Notes: a model not told the origin generated them from the sequence alone. Positions 36,900-47,095 are shown, numbered from the stretch's first letter. The stretch is 64,000 nt of DNA from Aphanothece saxicola GSE-SYN-MK-01-06B (GCA_019359745.1 JAHHGT010000001.1:372001-436000); one strand, 5' to 3'. Program-made: numbers and translations.

Positions 36900-37223
36900 T
36901 CAGCCCGCCTGCAGCCAGGGATTGGCCTCCATGCCGCCCACGGCAAGTTCGGGGCTGCCGACGAGAGGCTCGCGGATGGGGGCCGATTCCATGACCAGCT
37001 CGCGGGCCTCGATCGATTCGATCAGTTCGGGGCCGCCGAGACCATGGGTCCAGATCTCCACTTCGCTCCTGTCTGGACACTGAAAGGTCAGGAGTTCAAA
37101 AGGGAAGACAACGCGTTCAAGGAAGAACTGGTCCGGCCCGATGCAGCGCAGGATGATCATGCGATCGGATCCATTCCGGTAGCCGCAATCCACCTGTTCC
37201 GTCCTGGCCAACTGTTCCAACAC
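36900..37223 (-). CDS. DUF1830 domain protein
   Basis: The 107 residues resemble cyanobacterial DUF1830 proteins. A CGYRNGSDRMIILRC segment precedes the hallmark FFLERVVFPFELLTFQCP, and a later EVEIWTHG ends the domain. The start could be any of several near 37223. The last 45 residues are unconserved by eye. It lies 100 bp upstream of ftsH on the same strand. Function is unknown. Confidence 0.75.
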   Translation of the reverse strand: MLEQLARTEQVDCGYRNGSDRMIILRCIGPDQFFLERVVFPFELLTFQCPDRSEVEIWTHGLGGPELIESIEARELVMESAPIREPLVGSPELAVGGMEANPWLQAG

Positions 37224-37329
37224 CTTTATCCGGCGACTTCCTCACCATCAAGACATTCCGGCTGTGGGGATTCGGTGACGAAGGCGACGGATTGCCACTC
37301 TTAAGCTTTTCTTCTCTTCTCGTTGGCCC

Positions 37330-37357
37330 CGTGTCTGGCTAGTGCTAGCCAGACACG
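37330..37357. terminator. Perfect 13-bp inverted repeat after the MacB-like gene
   Basis: CGTGTCTGGCTAG-TG-CTAGCCAGACACG has 13-bp perfectly complementary arms with a 2-base centre. It lies 41 bp past the stop of the MacB-like gene. There is no T-run, so it may be a factor-assisted terminator, an mRNA-stabilising hairpin or a protein-binding palindrome. Confidence 0.5.
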
Positions 37358-37397
37358 CTGCGGTGACGCGGCACCGGGGCTGCGGCCACGCTGCAGA

Positions 37398-38627
37398 TCA
37401 GAGGCTTCGCAGGGCCGCAATCGGATCCAGCCGTGCCGCCCGCCGCGCCGGCACCACGCCGAAGAACAGGCCGATCGAGCCGGACAACCCCACCGTCAGC
37501 AGCACCGTGCTGGCTTCGATCGTGGCGGGCAGCGGGGTGAGGGCCCCGACCAAGGCCACCGTGCCCAGCCCCAGGGCACTGCCGATGACGCCACCGAGGC
37601 TGGCCAGCACCAGCGATTCCACCAGGAACTGCAACAGCACGTCACTGCTGCGGGCGCCGAGGGCCTTGCGCAGGCCGATCTCCTCGGTGCGTTCGCTCAC
37701 CGACACCAACATGATGTTCATGATGCCGATCCCTCCCACCAGCAGGGACACCGCACCGATCGCCCCCAGCATCAGGGTGAGGCCGCCGGTGATCGTGCCG
37801 ACGATGGTCAGGGCATCCTTCTGGGAGCGCACGGCGAAGTCGTCTTCCCGCAGTAGCCGGTGGCGCTGGCGCAGCAGGTTGGTGATCTGGAACGCCGCCG
37901 CTCCGGTGCTGGCTTCGTCGCGGGCCTCGACGCTGATGAACGTGAGACTGATGCCGAAGGTGGGATCCCGCCCACTCAACTGGCTCACCATGGTGGTGAG
38001 CGGGATGTAGGCGTTCTCGTCCTGGTTGGAGCCGAACACGGCGCCCTTCGGTGCCAGCACACCGATCACTTCGAACGACTTGTCGCGGATGCGCAGCTGG
38101 CGGCCCAGGGCTTCGCCGGTGGGCATCAGCTTCTCCTGCAGGTCAGGGCCGATCACGACCACGTTGCGGGCGCCCTGCACGTCGCGGTTGTCGATGAAGC
38201 GCCCTCTGGCCACCTCAAAGCTGCGCACCGGCAGGAACTCGGGTGTCACACCCGACACCGAGACCGAGGAGCTGAAGCCGCCGGCCTGGGCCACTTCATT
38301 GAGGGTGATCTGGGGGGCGACCCGACGCACGCTCGGCACCTGCTCGGCGATGGCCTTGGCGTCCTCCAGCACCAGGGTGCGGGGCATCTCGATGCCCTGG
38401 CGTCGCGTGTCGTTGTTGCCGGGCACCACGAACAGTACGTTGGCGCCCAGGGTGCTGAGCTGGCTCTCGGCCAGGTTCTGGGCACCACGTCCGACCCCCA
38501 CCAGGGTGATCACCGAGGCGTTGCCGATGACGATGCCCAGCATGGTGAGCAGGCTGCGCAGGCGATTGGAGCGCAGCGTCAGCAACGCCATGGCCACCGT
38601 TTCGCTCAGGGGCAGCTTGGAGGCCAT
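37398..38627 (-). CDS. MacB/FtsX-family ABC transporter permease
   Basis: The 409-residue protein has an N-terminal membrane helix in LRSLLTMLGIVIGNASVI, a MacB-type periplasmic domain (about 45-260) and three C-terminal helices. The family signature GGIGIMNIMLVSVSERTEEI and GLRKALGARSSDVLLQFL follows, and it ends RRAARLDPIAALRS. Such proteins act with a separate ATPase in mechanotransmission or efflux (DevC/MacB type). No ATPase gene adjoins it. It is downstream of pyk on the same strand, 27 bp away. Confidence 0.9.
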   Translation of the reverse strand: MASKLPLSETVAMALLTLRSNRLRSLLTMLGIVIGNASVITLVGVGRGAQNLAESQLSTLGANVLFVVPGNNDTRRQGIEMPRTLVLEDAKAIAEQVPSVRRVAPQITLNEVAQAGGFSSSVSVSGVTPEFLPVRSFEVARGRFIDNRDVQGARNVVVIGPDLQEKLMPTGEALGRQLRIRDKSFEVIGVLAPKGAVFGSNQDENAYIPLTTMVSQLSGRDPTFGISLTFISVEARDEASTGAAAFQITNLLRQRHRLLREDDFAVRSQKDALTIVGTITGGLTLMLGAIGAVSLLVGGIGIMNIMLVSVSERTEEIGLRKALGARSSDVLLQFLVESLVLASLGGVIGSALGLGTVALVGALTPLPATIEASTVLLTVGLSGSIGLFFGVVPARRAARLDPIAALRSL

Positions 38628-38654
38628 GGCGGCGCAGCCGGAGGGGCTTCGGTT

Positions 38655-40439
38655 CTAGAGGAACGACGGCACCGCCGAAGGGTGGGTGCTCTGGGCACCC
38701 CGGTGCACCACCCCATCCTGAACGTCCAGGGTGACCACCTCCCCCATGCGCAGTTCGAGGGTGGCATTGGCCACGCCCACGATCACGGGCACGCCCAGCC
38801 GCTCGCCGATCACGGCCGCATGGCTCTGGCGACCCTCCTCCTCGGCGATCACCCCCCGGGCCTTGCGGATCGCCTCCAGGTAGGCGGCGCTCGTTTCACG
38901 CACCACCAGGATCTCACCGGGCTCGAGGCGGGCCGCCTCCTCCGGTGTGCTGGCCAGTCGCACCTTGCCGCTGATCGTGCCGCTGCCGATGCCGACGCCT
39001 CGGCCCATCACGGCCGAGACGATGCCCACCTTGACCAGGTCGGTGGAGCCGCTCACCCCCTCCAGCGTGCCGGCGGTCTGGACCACCAGATCGCCGGCGC
39101 TCAGCAGACCCAGCTCCTTGGCAGCGGCCATGGCCACGCTGAAAGTCCGGCTGCTGCTGGGCTCATCGTGGATCAGCAGCGGGTTGACTCCCCACACCAG
39201 CTGCAGCTGGCGGGCCACGGTGACGTCGGAGGTGATCGCCAGGATGGGCGTGCTGGGGCGGAACTTGCTGACGCTGCGCGCCGTGGAACCGGTCTTGGTG
39301 AGGGGCAGGATCGCGGCGGCGTTGAGCTGGCGGGCGATGCTGCTGACCGCCTGACAGATGGCGTTGGGGATGGTGGTGGCCATGTGGCTGTCCAGCACCC
39401 GCTGGGGGTAGTCGCGCTCGATGCGACGGGCGATCTGATCCATGGTGGCCACGGCCTCCACGGGGTAGTCGCCGACGGCGGTCTCGTTGGAGAGCATCAC
39501 CGCATCTGTGCCGTCGAGGATGGCATTGGCCACGTCGCTCACCTCGGCCCGGGTGGGCCGCGGACAGGAGGCCATCGAATCCAGCATCTGGGTGGCCGTG
39601 ATGATCGGAATGCCGAGGCTGTTGGCCTTGCGGATCAGCTCCTTCTGCAAGAGCGGCACCTCCTCGGCGGGCATCTCCACCCCGAGGTCACCCCGGGCCA
39701 CCATCACCCCGTCACAGAGGGGCAGGATGGCGTCGATGGCGTCGATCGCCTCGAACTTCTCGATCTTGGCCACCACCGGGGTGTTGTGGCCCTGGCTGCG
39801 GATCAGTTCGCGGATCTCGAGCATGTCGGAGGGATTGCGCACGAAGCTGAGGGCCACCCAGTCGACCCCCTGCTGCAGTCCGAAGCTGAGGTCTCGGCGG
39901 TCCTTGGGGGTCAGGGCCCGGATCGACAGCTGCACGTCGGGGAAGTTGACCCCCTTGTTGTTGGAGAGCACGCCACCCACGGTGACCCTGCACTTCAGGG
40001 TCTGTTCGGGGCCGTCGACCTCCACCACCACCATCTCCACCCGGCCGTCATCGAGCAGGATCCGGCTGCCGTTGGTCACCTCATCCGCAAGACGCTCGTA
40101 GGTCACCGTGGCGATCGTGTTGTCGCAGTTGACGGCGCGGGACGTGAGCGAGAAATGGTCCCCCTTGGCCAGGGTGATCGGACCGGCCTGGAAGCGCCCC
40201 AGACGGATCTTGGGGCCCTGGAGATCCTGAAGAATGCCGATGTGCACGCCCAGTTCGTGGGCCACCTGGCGGATGGTGGCGATCCGATCGGCGTGGTCGC
40301 TGTGGTCGCCGTGGGAGAAGTTGAGACGGAAGGTGGTGGCACCGGCGGCGATCAGCTGCCGCAGCACCTCGGGAGACTCGGTGGCCGGACCGATCGTGGC
40401 CACGATCTTTGTGCGACGCATGAGATCGTGAGGGGCCAT
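38655..40439 (-). CDS. pyk: Pyruvate kinase
   Basis: Makes pyruvate and ATP from PEP and ADP. ATG 40439 (MAPHDLMRRTKIVATIGPAT) or ATG 40421 (MRRTKI) starts the conserved barrel. Landmarks are TFRLNFSHGDHSDHADRI, LQDLQGPKIRLGRF, the active-site Lys in VVAKIEKFEAID, GDLGVEMPAEEVPLLQKELI and ATQMLDSM. Beyond the normal kinase end, the last 100 residues form an extra PEP-utilising swivelling-type domain (GEILVVRETSAAYLEAIRKA, GRQSHAAVIGERLGVPVIVG). This extra domain is known in some cyanobacterial and Bacillus-type enzymes. Total is 594 residues. Confidence 0.95.
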   Translation of the reverse strand: MAPHDLMRRTKIVATIGPATESPEVLRQLIAAGATTFRLNFSHGDHSDHADRIATIRQVAHELGVHIGILQDLQGPKIRLGRFQAGPITLAKGDHFSLTSRAVNCDNTIATVTYERLADEVTNGSRILLDDGRVEMVVVEVDGPEQTLKCRVTVGGVLSNNKGVNFPDVQLSIRALTPKDRRDLSFGLQQGVDWVALSFVRNPSDMLEIRELIRSQGHNTPVVAKIEKFEAIDAIDAILPLCDGVMVARGDLGVEMPAEEVPLLQKELIRKANSLGIPIITATQMLDSMASCPRPTRAEVSDVANAILDGTDAVMLSNETAVGDYPVEAVATMDQIARRIERDYPQRVLDSHMATTIPNAICQAVSSIARQLNAAAILPLTKTGSTARSVSKFRPSTPILAITSDVTVARQLQLVWGVNPLLIHDEPSSSRTFSVAMAAAKELGLLSAGDLVVQTAGTLEGVSGSTDLVKVGIVSAVMGRGVGIGSGTISGKVRLASTPEEAARLEPGEILVVRETSAAYLEAIRKARGVIAEEEGRQSHAAVIGERLGVPVIVGVANATLELRMGEVVTLDVQDGVVHRGAQSTHPSAVPSFL

Positions 40440-40498
40440 TGGACGACCGTGTACAAGGGCGGAAACTACCATCCGGACTTGCCCGGAGCGAGCTTGAA

Positions 40499-40828
40499 AT
40501 GGACTTTCAGGACTATCAGCGACGCTCCCGTGAGACGGCGCGTTACCCGGATCTGGGCGCCAACATCCTCTACCCGACGCTGGGGTTGTGCGGTGAGGCC
40601 GGCGAAGTGGCCGACAAGGTGAAGAAGGTGCTGCGGGACCGGGGCGGTAAGTTCGGCCCCGACGTCCGCGACGACCTGCGGCTGGAGCTGGGCGACGTGC
40701 TCTGGTACGTGGCCCAGCTGGCCACCGAACTGGGGCTGGACCTCGACGATGTGGCCAGCGCCAACCTGGCCAAGCTGGCCAGCCGCGCGGACCGTAACGT
40801 GATCGGAGGCAGCGGTGATCGGCGGTGA
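40499..40828 (+). CDS. MazG-like nucleotide pyrophosphohydrolase
   Basis: The 109-residue protein starts at ATG 40499 (MDFQDYQRRSRETARYPDLG). It shows the MazG metal-binding helices: LCGEAGEVADKVKKVLRD with E-x-x-E-like residues, and RLELGDVLWYVAQLATELG with the paired E/D. Such proteins cleave unwanted nucleoside triphosphates to monophosphates. Its stop overlaps the next gene's GTG start (GTGA), suggesting coupling. The divergent neighbour is pyk. Confidence 0.88.
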   Translation: MDFQDYQRRSRETARYPDLGANILYPTLGLCGEAGEVADKVKKVLRDRGGKFGPDVRDDLRLELGDVLWYVAQLATELGLDLDDVASANLAKLASRADRNVIGGSGDRR

Positions 40829-41343
40829 AACAGCGATGTATCGCCCGGACATCCCTGGCCCGACGCCTGGCTGGTCTGCTCCTGGGGCTGCTGGTGCTGC
40901 TGAGCGTCCCCGCCCTGGCGGCCGCCACTGATCTGAAGGTGTCGGAGGTGGTGCTCGAGCCCTGCCCCGCCGCCGACCTGGGCACCCAGCCGGAGTTGGC
41001 CCGCCCCAGTGGGGCCAGTTGCTGGGCCCTGCGGGGTGTGGTGCTGAACCCCGGTTCCAAGCCCGTCATGGACACCGATGTGTTCGGCCTGATCCTTGAT
41101 GCCAGCGGTGAACCGGTGCTGCCGAACCGCACCCGGGTGGGTTCGATCGGCGATGTGCCACCCGGCAGCTCCAGCTTTGCCCTGCGCCTGGCGGTGCCGG
41201 CCGGCACGCCGGGTCCCCTTGGCACCCGCAGCGTCAAGGCCAGGGGATTCAGCTCACCGGTGCGCACCCGGGCCGGCATCGACGATGAGCTCCTGCCCCT
41301 GGAAGAGGCCCTGGCCGCCTCCGACGATCTGCCCGCTCAGTAG
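40825..41343 (+). CDS. Exported hypothetical protein
   Basis: The 172 residues begin with a signal peptide (basic start, hydrophobic RLAGLLLGLLVLLSVPALA, AAA site near 36). A beta-rich domain follows, with VVLNPGSKPVMDTDVFGLIL and VPPGSSSFALRLAV, which resemble Ig-like folds of cyanobacterial exported proteins. The start GTG overlaps the MazG-like stop. No family recognised. It converges with the YggT gene with a 7-bp overlap. Confidence 0.7.
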   Translation: MKQRCIARTSLARRLAGLLLGLLVLLSVPALAAATDLKVSEVVLEPCPAADLGTQPELARPSGASCWALRGVVLNPGSKPVMDTDVFGLILDASGEPVLPNRTRVGSIGDVPPGSSSFALRLAVPAGTPGPLGTRSVKARGFSSPVRTRAGIDDELLPLEEALAASDDLPAQ

Positions 41344-41627
41344 GGCAGGCCGCCCGAGAGGGTGGCGATCGAGGCCCCCAGCAGGCTCTGGGCCAGCTGC
41401 AGGGCGATGAAGGCCACCAGGGCCGACAGGTCGATGCCGCCCAGCGGGGGAATCAGGCCGCGGAAGGCGTTGAGGTAGGGATCGGTGATGGCGCTGACGC
41501 TGGAGAGCAACGGGTTGCTCCAGTCGAGGTTGGGGAACCAGCTCAGCAGCACCCGGACCAGCAGCACCAGGAGGTAGATGCTCAGGGTCTGGGCCAGCAC
41601 CTGGAGCAGGAAGACGAAGATGTTCAT
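41337..41627 (-). CDS. YggT (Ycf19-like) family membrane protein
   Basis: The 96 residues contain two membrane helices (about 3-27 and about 69-87) separated by the family segment VRVLLSWFPNLDWSNPLLSS and ITDPYLNAFRGLIPPLGGID. In cyanobacteria and chloroplasts this family (YlmG/Ycf19) is linked to thylakoid or nucleoid organisation and cytochrome b6f assembly. It lies downstream of scpB on the same strand, 39 bp away. Confidence 0.9.
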   Translation of the reverse strand: MNIFVFLLQVLAQTLSIYLLVLLVRVLLSWFPNLDWSNPLLSSVSAITDPYLNAFRGLIPPLGGIDLSALVAFIALQLAQSLLGASIATLSGGLPY

Positions 41628-41666
41628 GGAAAGGGTCGAGGGGTGGGCTGCAACCGCCAGCCAACT

Positions 41667-42233
41667 CTATGGATCCGGTTCATCCTCGGGCGTCGGCGGG
41701 CTCGCGTCTGTCTCGGCGGCCGCCAGGCGCGAGCCCAGGGCCGCCAGGTCGTCGGCCTTCAGGGAGAAGGTGCGATGGAACTTCTCACTCAGGCTGAGCC
41801 AGTAGGAGCGCCCGTCGCTCTGGCGACGGCGCTCGATGAAGTCCTGGGCCAGCAGTTCCTTGATGTGCTCGTAGGCCCCCGAGCCGCGCAGCTCCACCAG
41901 CTCCGATTGCAGCAGCCGCTTCTTGAGGGCGATGGTGGCCAGGGTGCGCAGGGAGGCGATGGACAGATCCACCGGCAGCAGGTTCTGCACCAGATCCCCC
42001 AGGCCCGCCCGCAGTTGCAGGGCGTAGCGCTGACCCTCCTGATGAATCTCCAGGGCGGTGTCCCGGTGGGCGTAGTCAGCCATCAGGGTGATCAGGGCCA
42101 GCTCGGCTGCGTCCCGCTCGATGCCGGCGATGGCGGCCAGTTCCCCCAGCTCCAGCGGCCGTCCCTTGAGGTAAAGGATCGCCTCCAGCCGCGCCGGCAG
42201 GGAGAGGCCGCAGAAGGGTTCGGGTTCAGCCAT
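41667..42233 (-). CDS. scpB: Segregation and condensation protein B
   Basis: ScpB is the winged-helix partner of ScpA in the SMC condensin-like complex. The 188 residues show ARLEAILYLKGRPLELGELA, the central EIHQEGQRYALQLRAGLGDL, then LRTLATIALKKRLLQSELVE and VELRGSGAYEHIKELLAQDF of its two winged helices. It starts 8 bp before ilvA ends on the same strand, so the genes overlap. Confidence 0.92.
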   Translation of the reverse strand: MAEPEPFCGLSLPARLEAILYLKGRPLELGELAAIAGIERDAAELALITLMADYAHRDTALEIHQEGQRYALQLRAGLGDLVQNLLPVDLSIASLRTLATIALKKRLLQSELVELRGSGAYEHIKELLAQDFIERRRQSDGRSYWLSLSEKFHRTFSLKADDLAALGSRLAAAETDASPPTPEDEPDP

Positions 42234-43839
42234 GGGGATGGGCGGCAGGGCGTGGCGGCAGGCTGCGGCCCACTTCCCCCAGGAACAGCCGGTAGGCGGG
42301 GTTGTGGGTCTCCTCCCAGTGCTGGTAAGGAAGATCGGCGAGGAAGGCCTGCCAGGCCTCCAGCTCCCCCGGTGGCACCTGCACCCCCACCACGATGCGC
42401 CCGACGTCGGCGCCGTGGTTGCGGTAGTGAAAGATGCTGATGTTCCAGTTGGGATGGAGGGCGTTCACGAACGCCATCAGGGCTCCGGGCCGTTCCGGGA
42501 AGACGAAGCGATAGAGCCGCTCCTCTCCCTGGTTCAGGGCCGCCCCGGCGCTGGCCGGCAGCCGTCCCCCCACCATGTGGCAGAGATGCAGCTTGGCCAG
42601 CTCGTCGCCGCTGAGGTCGAGGCAAGGAAACCCGTGGGCCTCCAGGGCCTCCATGAGCTGGCGGGTGTCCTGGTGGCCGCTGATCTGGACCCCCACGAAA
42701 ATGTGGGCCAGCTGGGGGTCGGCGAGGCGGTAGCTGAACTCGGTGAGGCTGCGCTGGCCGAGGACGGCACAGAAGCGCGCCAGGCTGCCGGGTTGCTCGG
42801 GGATCTCCACCGCCAGCAGGGCTTCGCGCTCCTCGCCCAGCTCGGCGCGTTCCGCCACGAAGGCCAGCCGGTCGAAGTTCATGTTGGCGCCGCAGGCCAC
42901 CGCCACCAAGGTCCGGTCCCGCAGCTGACGCTGGGCCACGTCCTTCTTCATGCCCGCCACCGAGAGGGCGCCCGCCGGCTCCAGGATCGAGCGGGTGTCC
43001 TCGAAGACGTCCTTGATGGCGGCACAGATCTCATCGGTGTCCACCGTGACCATGCGATCGACACAGCGCTGGGCCAGGGCGAAGGTGTGCTCACCCACCT
43101 GGCGCACGGCCACGCCGTCGGCGAACAGGCCCACCTGCTCAAGCCGTACCCGCTGCCCCGCCGCCAACGAGCGGGTCATGGCATCGGCATCGCTCGGTTC
43201 GACGCCCACCACCTCCACCTGGGGCCAGAGGCTCTTGACGTAGGCACCGATGCCGGCGATCAGCCCGCCACCGCCCACCGCCACATAGATGGCATCGGGG
43301 GGATCGGAGCACTGGCGCAGGATCTCCAGGCCGATCGTGCCCTGGCCAGCGATCACATCCGGGTCATCGAAGGGATGGATGAAGGTGAGTCCGCGCAGCC
43401 GCTGCAGGCGGTGGGCTTCCTCGCAGGCCTCGTCGTAGGTGTCGCCATGCAGCACCACTTCGGCGCCGCGGGCCGCCACCGAACGCACCTTCATCTCCGG
43501 TGTCGTGACGGGCATCACGATCACGGCGGTGCAGCCGAGCCGCTGGGCGGCCAGGGCCACCCCCTGGGCATGGTTGCCGGCACTGGCGGCGATGACCCCC
43601 CGGTCGAGCTCGGCACGCTCCAGACCGACCATCTTGTTGTAGGCGCCGCGCAGCTTGAAGCTGAACACGGGCTGGAGATCCTCCCTTTTCAGCAACACCT
43701 GGTTAAGGAGTCGGCGGGAGAGGTTGGGGGCGGGATCGAGGGGGGATTCGATCGCCACGTCGTACACCCGGGCACGCAGGATCCGCTGCAGGTAGGCGGT
43801 GGCCTCGGGAAAGGCGTCGTCGTGGTCGGCCAAAGTCAT
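42226..43839 (-). CDS. ilvA: Threonine ammonia-lyase (threonine deaminase)
   Basis: The PLP enzyme deaminates threonine to 2-oxobutanoate in isoleucine synthesis. I use ATG 43839 (MTLADHDDAFPEATAYLQRI). The PLP Lys lies in FSFKLRGAYNKM, and the cofactor phosphate loop is AVGGGGLIAGIG. The C-terminal third has two ACT-like regulatory domains (EIPEQPGSLARFCAVLGQRS and FPERPGALMAFVNALHPNWN), as in the isoleucine-inhibited biosynthetic form. At 537 residues it is full length. The stop overlaps the scpB start. Confidence 0.94.
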   Translation of the reverse strand: MTLADHDDAFPEATAYLQRILRARVYDVAIESPLDPAPNLSRRLLNQVLLKREDLQPVFSFKLRGAYNKMVGLERAELDRGVIAASAGNHAQGVALAAQRLGCTAVIVMPVTTPEMKVRSVAARGAEVVLHGDTYDEACEEAHRLQRLRGLTFIHPFDDPDVIAGQGTIGLEILRQCSDPPDAIYVAVGGGGLIAGIGAYVKSLWPQVEVVGVEPSDADAMTRSLAAGQRVRLEQVGLFADGVAVRQVGEHTFALAQRCVDRMVTVDTDEICAAIKDVFEDTRSILEPAGALSVAGMKKDVAQRQLRDRTLVAVACGANMNFDRLAFVAERAELGEEREALLAVEIPEQPGSLARFCAVLGQRSLTEFSYRLADPQLAHIFVGVQISGHQDTRQLMEALEAHGFPCLDLSGDELAKLHLCHMVGGRLPASAGAALNQGEERLYRFVFPERPGALMAFVNALHPNWNISIFHYRNHGADVGRIVVGVQVPPGELEAWQAFLADLPYQHWEETHNPAYRLFLGEVGRSLPPRPAAHPHG

Positions 43840-43935
43840 CGCCCCAGTGTCGCAACCCGACCCTGGAACGGTGGCGTTCGCCGCCGTGGCTTGGAGCGAA
43901 CCCCGTAGATTGGCCATCTGGAAGCAAGGAACGGC

Positions 43936-45855
43936 ATGCATCTGAGCGAGCTGAGCCATCCGAATCAGCTGCACGGCCTGAGCACGGCAGAACTCGAGGC
44001 CATGGCTCGCCAGATCCGCGAGAAGCATCTGGAGGTGGTGGCCACCAGTGGTGGGCACCTGGGTCCGGGGCTCGGAGTCGTCGAACTCACCCTCGCCCTC
44101 TACCAAACCCTCGACCTCGACCACGACCGGGTGGTGTGGGATGTGGGCCACCAGGCCTATCCCCACAAGCTGGTCACGGGCCGCTACAAGGATTTCCATA
44201 CCCTGCGCCAGAAGGGCGGCGTGGCGGGTTATCTCAAGCGAAGCGAGAGCCGTTTCGACCATTTCGGTGCCGGCCACGCCTCGACCAGCATTTCGGCGGC
44301 CCTGGGCATGGCCCTGGCCCGCGACCGCCGCGGCGAGGACTTCAAATGTGTCGCCGTCATCGGCGACGGGGCCCTCACCGGTGGCATGGCCCTGGAGGCC
44401 ATCAACCATGCCGGCCACCTGCCGCGCACCAAGCTGCTCGTGGTGTTGAACGACAACGACATGTCGATCTCAGCGCCGGTGGGGGCCCTCTCCACCCACC
44501 TCAACCGCATGCGGCTCAGCAAGCCGGTGCAATTCCTCTCCGGCAGCGCCGAGGAGGCGGTGAAGCATCTTCCCTTCCTGCACGGGGAGCTGCCCACGGA
44601 GCTCAAGACACTCAAAGAGAGCATGAAGCGGCTCGCGGTGCCCAAGGTGGGGGCGGTGTTCGAAGAGCTGGGCTTCACCTACGTGGGACCGATCGACGGC
44701 CACGACATCCCCGAGATGGTGCGCACCTTCCAGGCGGCGCACCGCTGCGAGGGTCCGGTGCTGGTGCATGTGGCCACCACCAAGGGCAAGGGCTACCCCT
44801 ACGCGGAGGCTGACCAGGTGGGCTACCACGCCCAGTCCGCCTTTGACCTGGCCACCGGCAAGGCCTACCCGTCCAGCAAGCCCAAACCACCCAGCTGGAG
44901 CAAGGTCTTCGGCCAGACCCTCATCAAGATCTGCGAACAGGATCCCAGGGTGGTGGGCATCACCGCCGCCATGGCCACCGGCACCGGGCTGGATCTGCTG
45001 GAGAAAGCGCTCCCCGGCCAGTATTTCGATGTGGGCATCGCCGAGCAGCACGCCGTCACCATGGCGGCGGGCATGGCCTGCGAAGGTCTGCGGCCGGTGG
45101 TGGCGATCTACAGCACCTTCCTGCAGCGCGCCTACGACCAGCTCATCCATGACGTCGGCATCCAGAAGCTGCCGGTCACCTTCGTGCTCGATCGGGCCGG
45201 CATCGTCGGCGCCGACGGCCCCACCCACCAGGGCCAGTACGACATCAGCTACCTGCGGGCCGTCCCCAACTTCACGGTGATGGCTCCGAAGGACGAGGCC
45301 GAACTGCAACGCATGCTGGTCACCTCGATCGCCCATGACGGCCCCTGCGCCATCCGCATCCCCCGGGGCGAAGGCGAAGGGGTGCCCCTGATGGACGAGG
45401 GCTGGCAGCCGCTGGAGATCGGCCGCGGTGAGCTGCTCGCTGATGGCGACGACGTGCTGATCGTGGCCTACGGCGCCATGGTGGCGCCGGCCATGGCCAC
45501 GGCCGGTCTGCTCCAGGAGAAGGGCCTTCGGGCTGCCGTGGTGAACGCCCGGTTCCTGCGGCCCCTCGACGAGGCCCTGATCCTGCCCCTGGCGCGGCGC
45601 ATCGGCCGGGTCGTGACGATGGAAGAAGGCGCCCTGCCCGGTGGCTTCGGGGCGGCGGTGGTGGAAACCTTCAACGACCACGAGCTGGCCATTCCGGTGC
45701 TGCGCATCGGTATCCCGGATCTGCTCGTTGACCATGCCAGCCCTGAGCAGAGCAAGGAAAGCCTGGGCCTCACCCCCGCCCAGATGGCCGATCGCATCCA
45801 CGAGCGTTTTGGCCCGGTGTTCCGCGCCACCGTCCCCACCGCCCTTGCCGTCTGA
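43936..45855 (+). CDS. dxs: 1-deoxy-D-xylulose-5-phosphate synthase
   Basis: First enzyme of the MEP isoprenoid pathway, feeding carotenoids and chlorophyll phytyl. The 639 residues include the early [18 protein letters not shown]-like segment. The thiamine diphosphate motif runs from [20 protein letters not shown] to [12 protein letters not shown] pyrimidine-domain [20 protein letters not shown] carries the catalytic Glu, and [17 protein letters not shown] carries the substrate His. The stop overlaps the start of a flavin reductase-like gene by 11 bp. Confidence 0.96.
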   Translation: MHLSELSHPNQLHGLSTAELEAMARQIREKHLEVVATSGGHLGPGLGVVELTLALYQTLDLDHDRVVWDVGHQAYPHKLVTGRYKDFHTLRQKGGVAGYLKRSESRFDHFGAGHASTSISAALGMALARDRRGEDFKCVAVIGDGALTGGMALEAINHAGHLPRTKLLVVLNDNDMSISAPVGALSTHLNRMRLSKPVQFLSGSAEEAVKHLPFLHGELPTELKTLKESMKRLAVPKVGAVFEELGFTYVGPIDGHDIPEMVRTFQAAHRCEGPVLVHVATTKGKGYPYAEADQVGYHAQSAFDLATGKAYPSSKPKPPSWSKVFGQTLIKICEQDPRVVGITAAMATGTGLDLLEKALPGQYFDVGIAEQHAVTMAAGMACEGLRPVVAIYSTFLQRAYDQLIHDVGIQKLPVTFVLDRAGIVGADGPTHQGQYDISYLRAVPNFTVMAPKDEAELQRMLVTSIAHDGPCAIRIPRGEGEGVPLMDEGWQPLEIGRGELLADGDDVLIVAYGAMVAPAMATAGLLQEKGLRAAVVNARFLRPLDEALILPLARRIGRVVTMEEGALPGGFGAAVVETFNDHELAIPVLRIGIPDLLVDHASPEQSKESLGLTPAQMADRIHERFGPVFRATVPTALAV

Positions 45856-47074
45856 GTCCTCCCTCCACTGCCAGGTGCTGGTGGTGGGGGCCGGTCCGGC
45901 CGGCGGAGACCTGGCCCGGCGTCTTGCTTCTCAGGGCGTTGATGTCGTCCTGGTCGACCGCCTCGCCGATCTGAACCGTTCCGCCTTCAGCAGCGCCGCC
46001 CTGCCGATCGCGTCCATGCAGGCCTTCGGCCTGCCGGCGGAGGTGGTGGGCAGCCGCTGGCGGCAGTGGCAGCTGATCGGCCCTGGCAGCGCCACCCGCA
46101 CCTGGGCCTCCCTGCAGCCCCTCGGTGTGGTGCTTGATTTCGGCGCTCTGCGCTGCTGGCAGGCCGACCAGTGCCTGCGCTGGGGTGGTCAGGTGCGACT
46201 GGGGCTGCAGGCCTGCTCCAGCCACCAGGAGGGCGAGCGGATGGTCACCCTGCTGCGCCGTGCCGATGGCACCACGCTGCGCGTCAGCAGCGACTGGACC
46301 GTGGATGCCAGCGGCCAGGCCCGGGCCCTGCTGGGGGATCCACCACCGGCCCAGCGGCCGCGGGATGGGCTGGTGCGGGCCGCCGGCCTGGAATGGCTGC
46401 TGCGGGTGTCCCCCACCTGCTGGGAGGGCTGGGCTGATCGGCTCAGCTTCTGCCTCGGCAGCGACTGGGTGCCCCAGGGCTACGGCTGGATCTTTCCGAT
46501 GCAGCCGGGCGTGCTGAAGCTCGGGGTGTGCCGGCTGGTGGACCCCGAACGGGAGCAGCCCCCCCTGGGGGGTCTGATCATGGAGCTGGGCCGGCGGCTG
46601 CTGGCTGGCGAGGCCTTCAAGGTCCTGGACCGCCATGGCGGTCTGGTGCGCAGCACGATCCGCCGCCGCGAACCCCATCAGCGGGGCCGGTTGGTGGGGC
46701 TGGGCGATGCGGTCAGCACCGCCAATCTGCTGGGCGGTGAAGGCATCCGTCACGCCCTCACCAGCAGCGCTGTGCTGGCCCCCTTGCTGCAACAGGCCCA
46801 GGCGGCCTCAGGGGGTTCAGCCGCGGCGCCGCAGGCGCTGCGGGACTATGGGCCCCAGCTGAGGCGTGCCCTTGGCTGGCGCTGGTCGCTCAGCGGCCGG
46901 CTGGCGCGGCGCACCTGGCTGAGCCTGCACGAAGCGAAGGCCGATGGCCGGCTTGACCAGGTGCTGCGGGGGCTGGAAGGCTGCAGGGCGGAGGATCTCT
47001 CGGCCCTGCTGTTTGGCTATCGCTTCGAGCGCTACGGCCTCAGGGCCATGCCGTACCTGCTCGGCTGGCGCTGA
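45845..47074 (+). CDS. FAD-dependent oxidoreductase, geranylgeranyl-reductase-like
   Basis: The 409-residue protein starts best at TTG 45845, inside the end of dxs, because the FAD-binding [20 protein letters not shown] follows directly; an open frame to 45641 is only dxs overlap. A second FAD motif is [20 protein letters not shown] (the GD-x6-P type region). [19 protein letters not shown] is typical of geranylgeranyl reductase and lycopene cyclase relatives. Coupling to dxs suggests isoprenoid or chlorophyll tail metabolism. The exact substrate is unknown. Confidence 0.75.
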   Translation: MPSESSLHCQVLVVGAGPAGGDLARRLASQGVDVVLVDRLADLNRSAFSSAALPIASMQAFGLPAEVVGSRWRQWQLIGPGSATRTWASLQPLGVVLDFGALRCWQADQCLRWGGQVRLGLQACSSHQEGERMVTLLRRADGTTLRVSSDWTVDASGQARALLGDPPPAQRPRDGLVRAAGLEWLLRVSPTCWEGWADRLSFCLGSDWVPQGYGWIFPMQPGVLKLGVCRLVDPEREQPPLGGLIMELGRRLLAGEAFKVLDRHGGLVRSTIRRREPHQRGRLVGLGDAVSTANLLGGEGIRHALTSSAVLAPLLQQAQAASGGSAAAPQALRDYGPQLRRALGWRWSLSGRLARRTWLSLHEAKADGRLDQVLRGLEGCRAEDLSALLFGYRFERYGLRAMPYLLGWR

Positions 47075-47095
47075 AGTCCAGCCGCCACCGGACCC

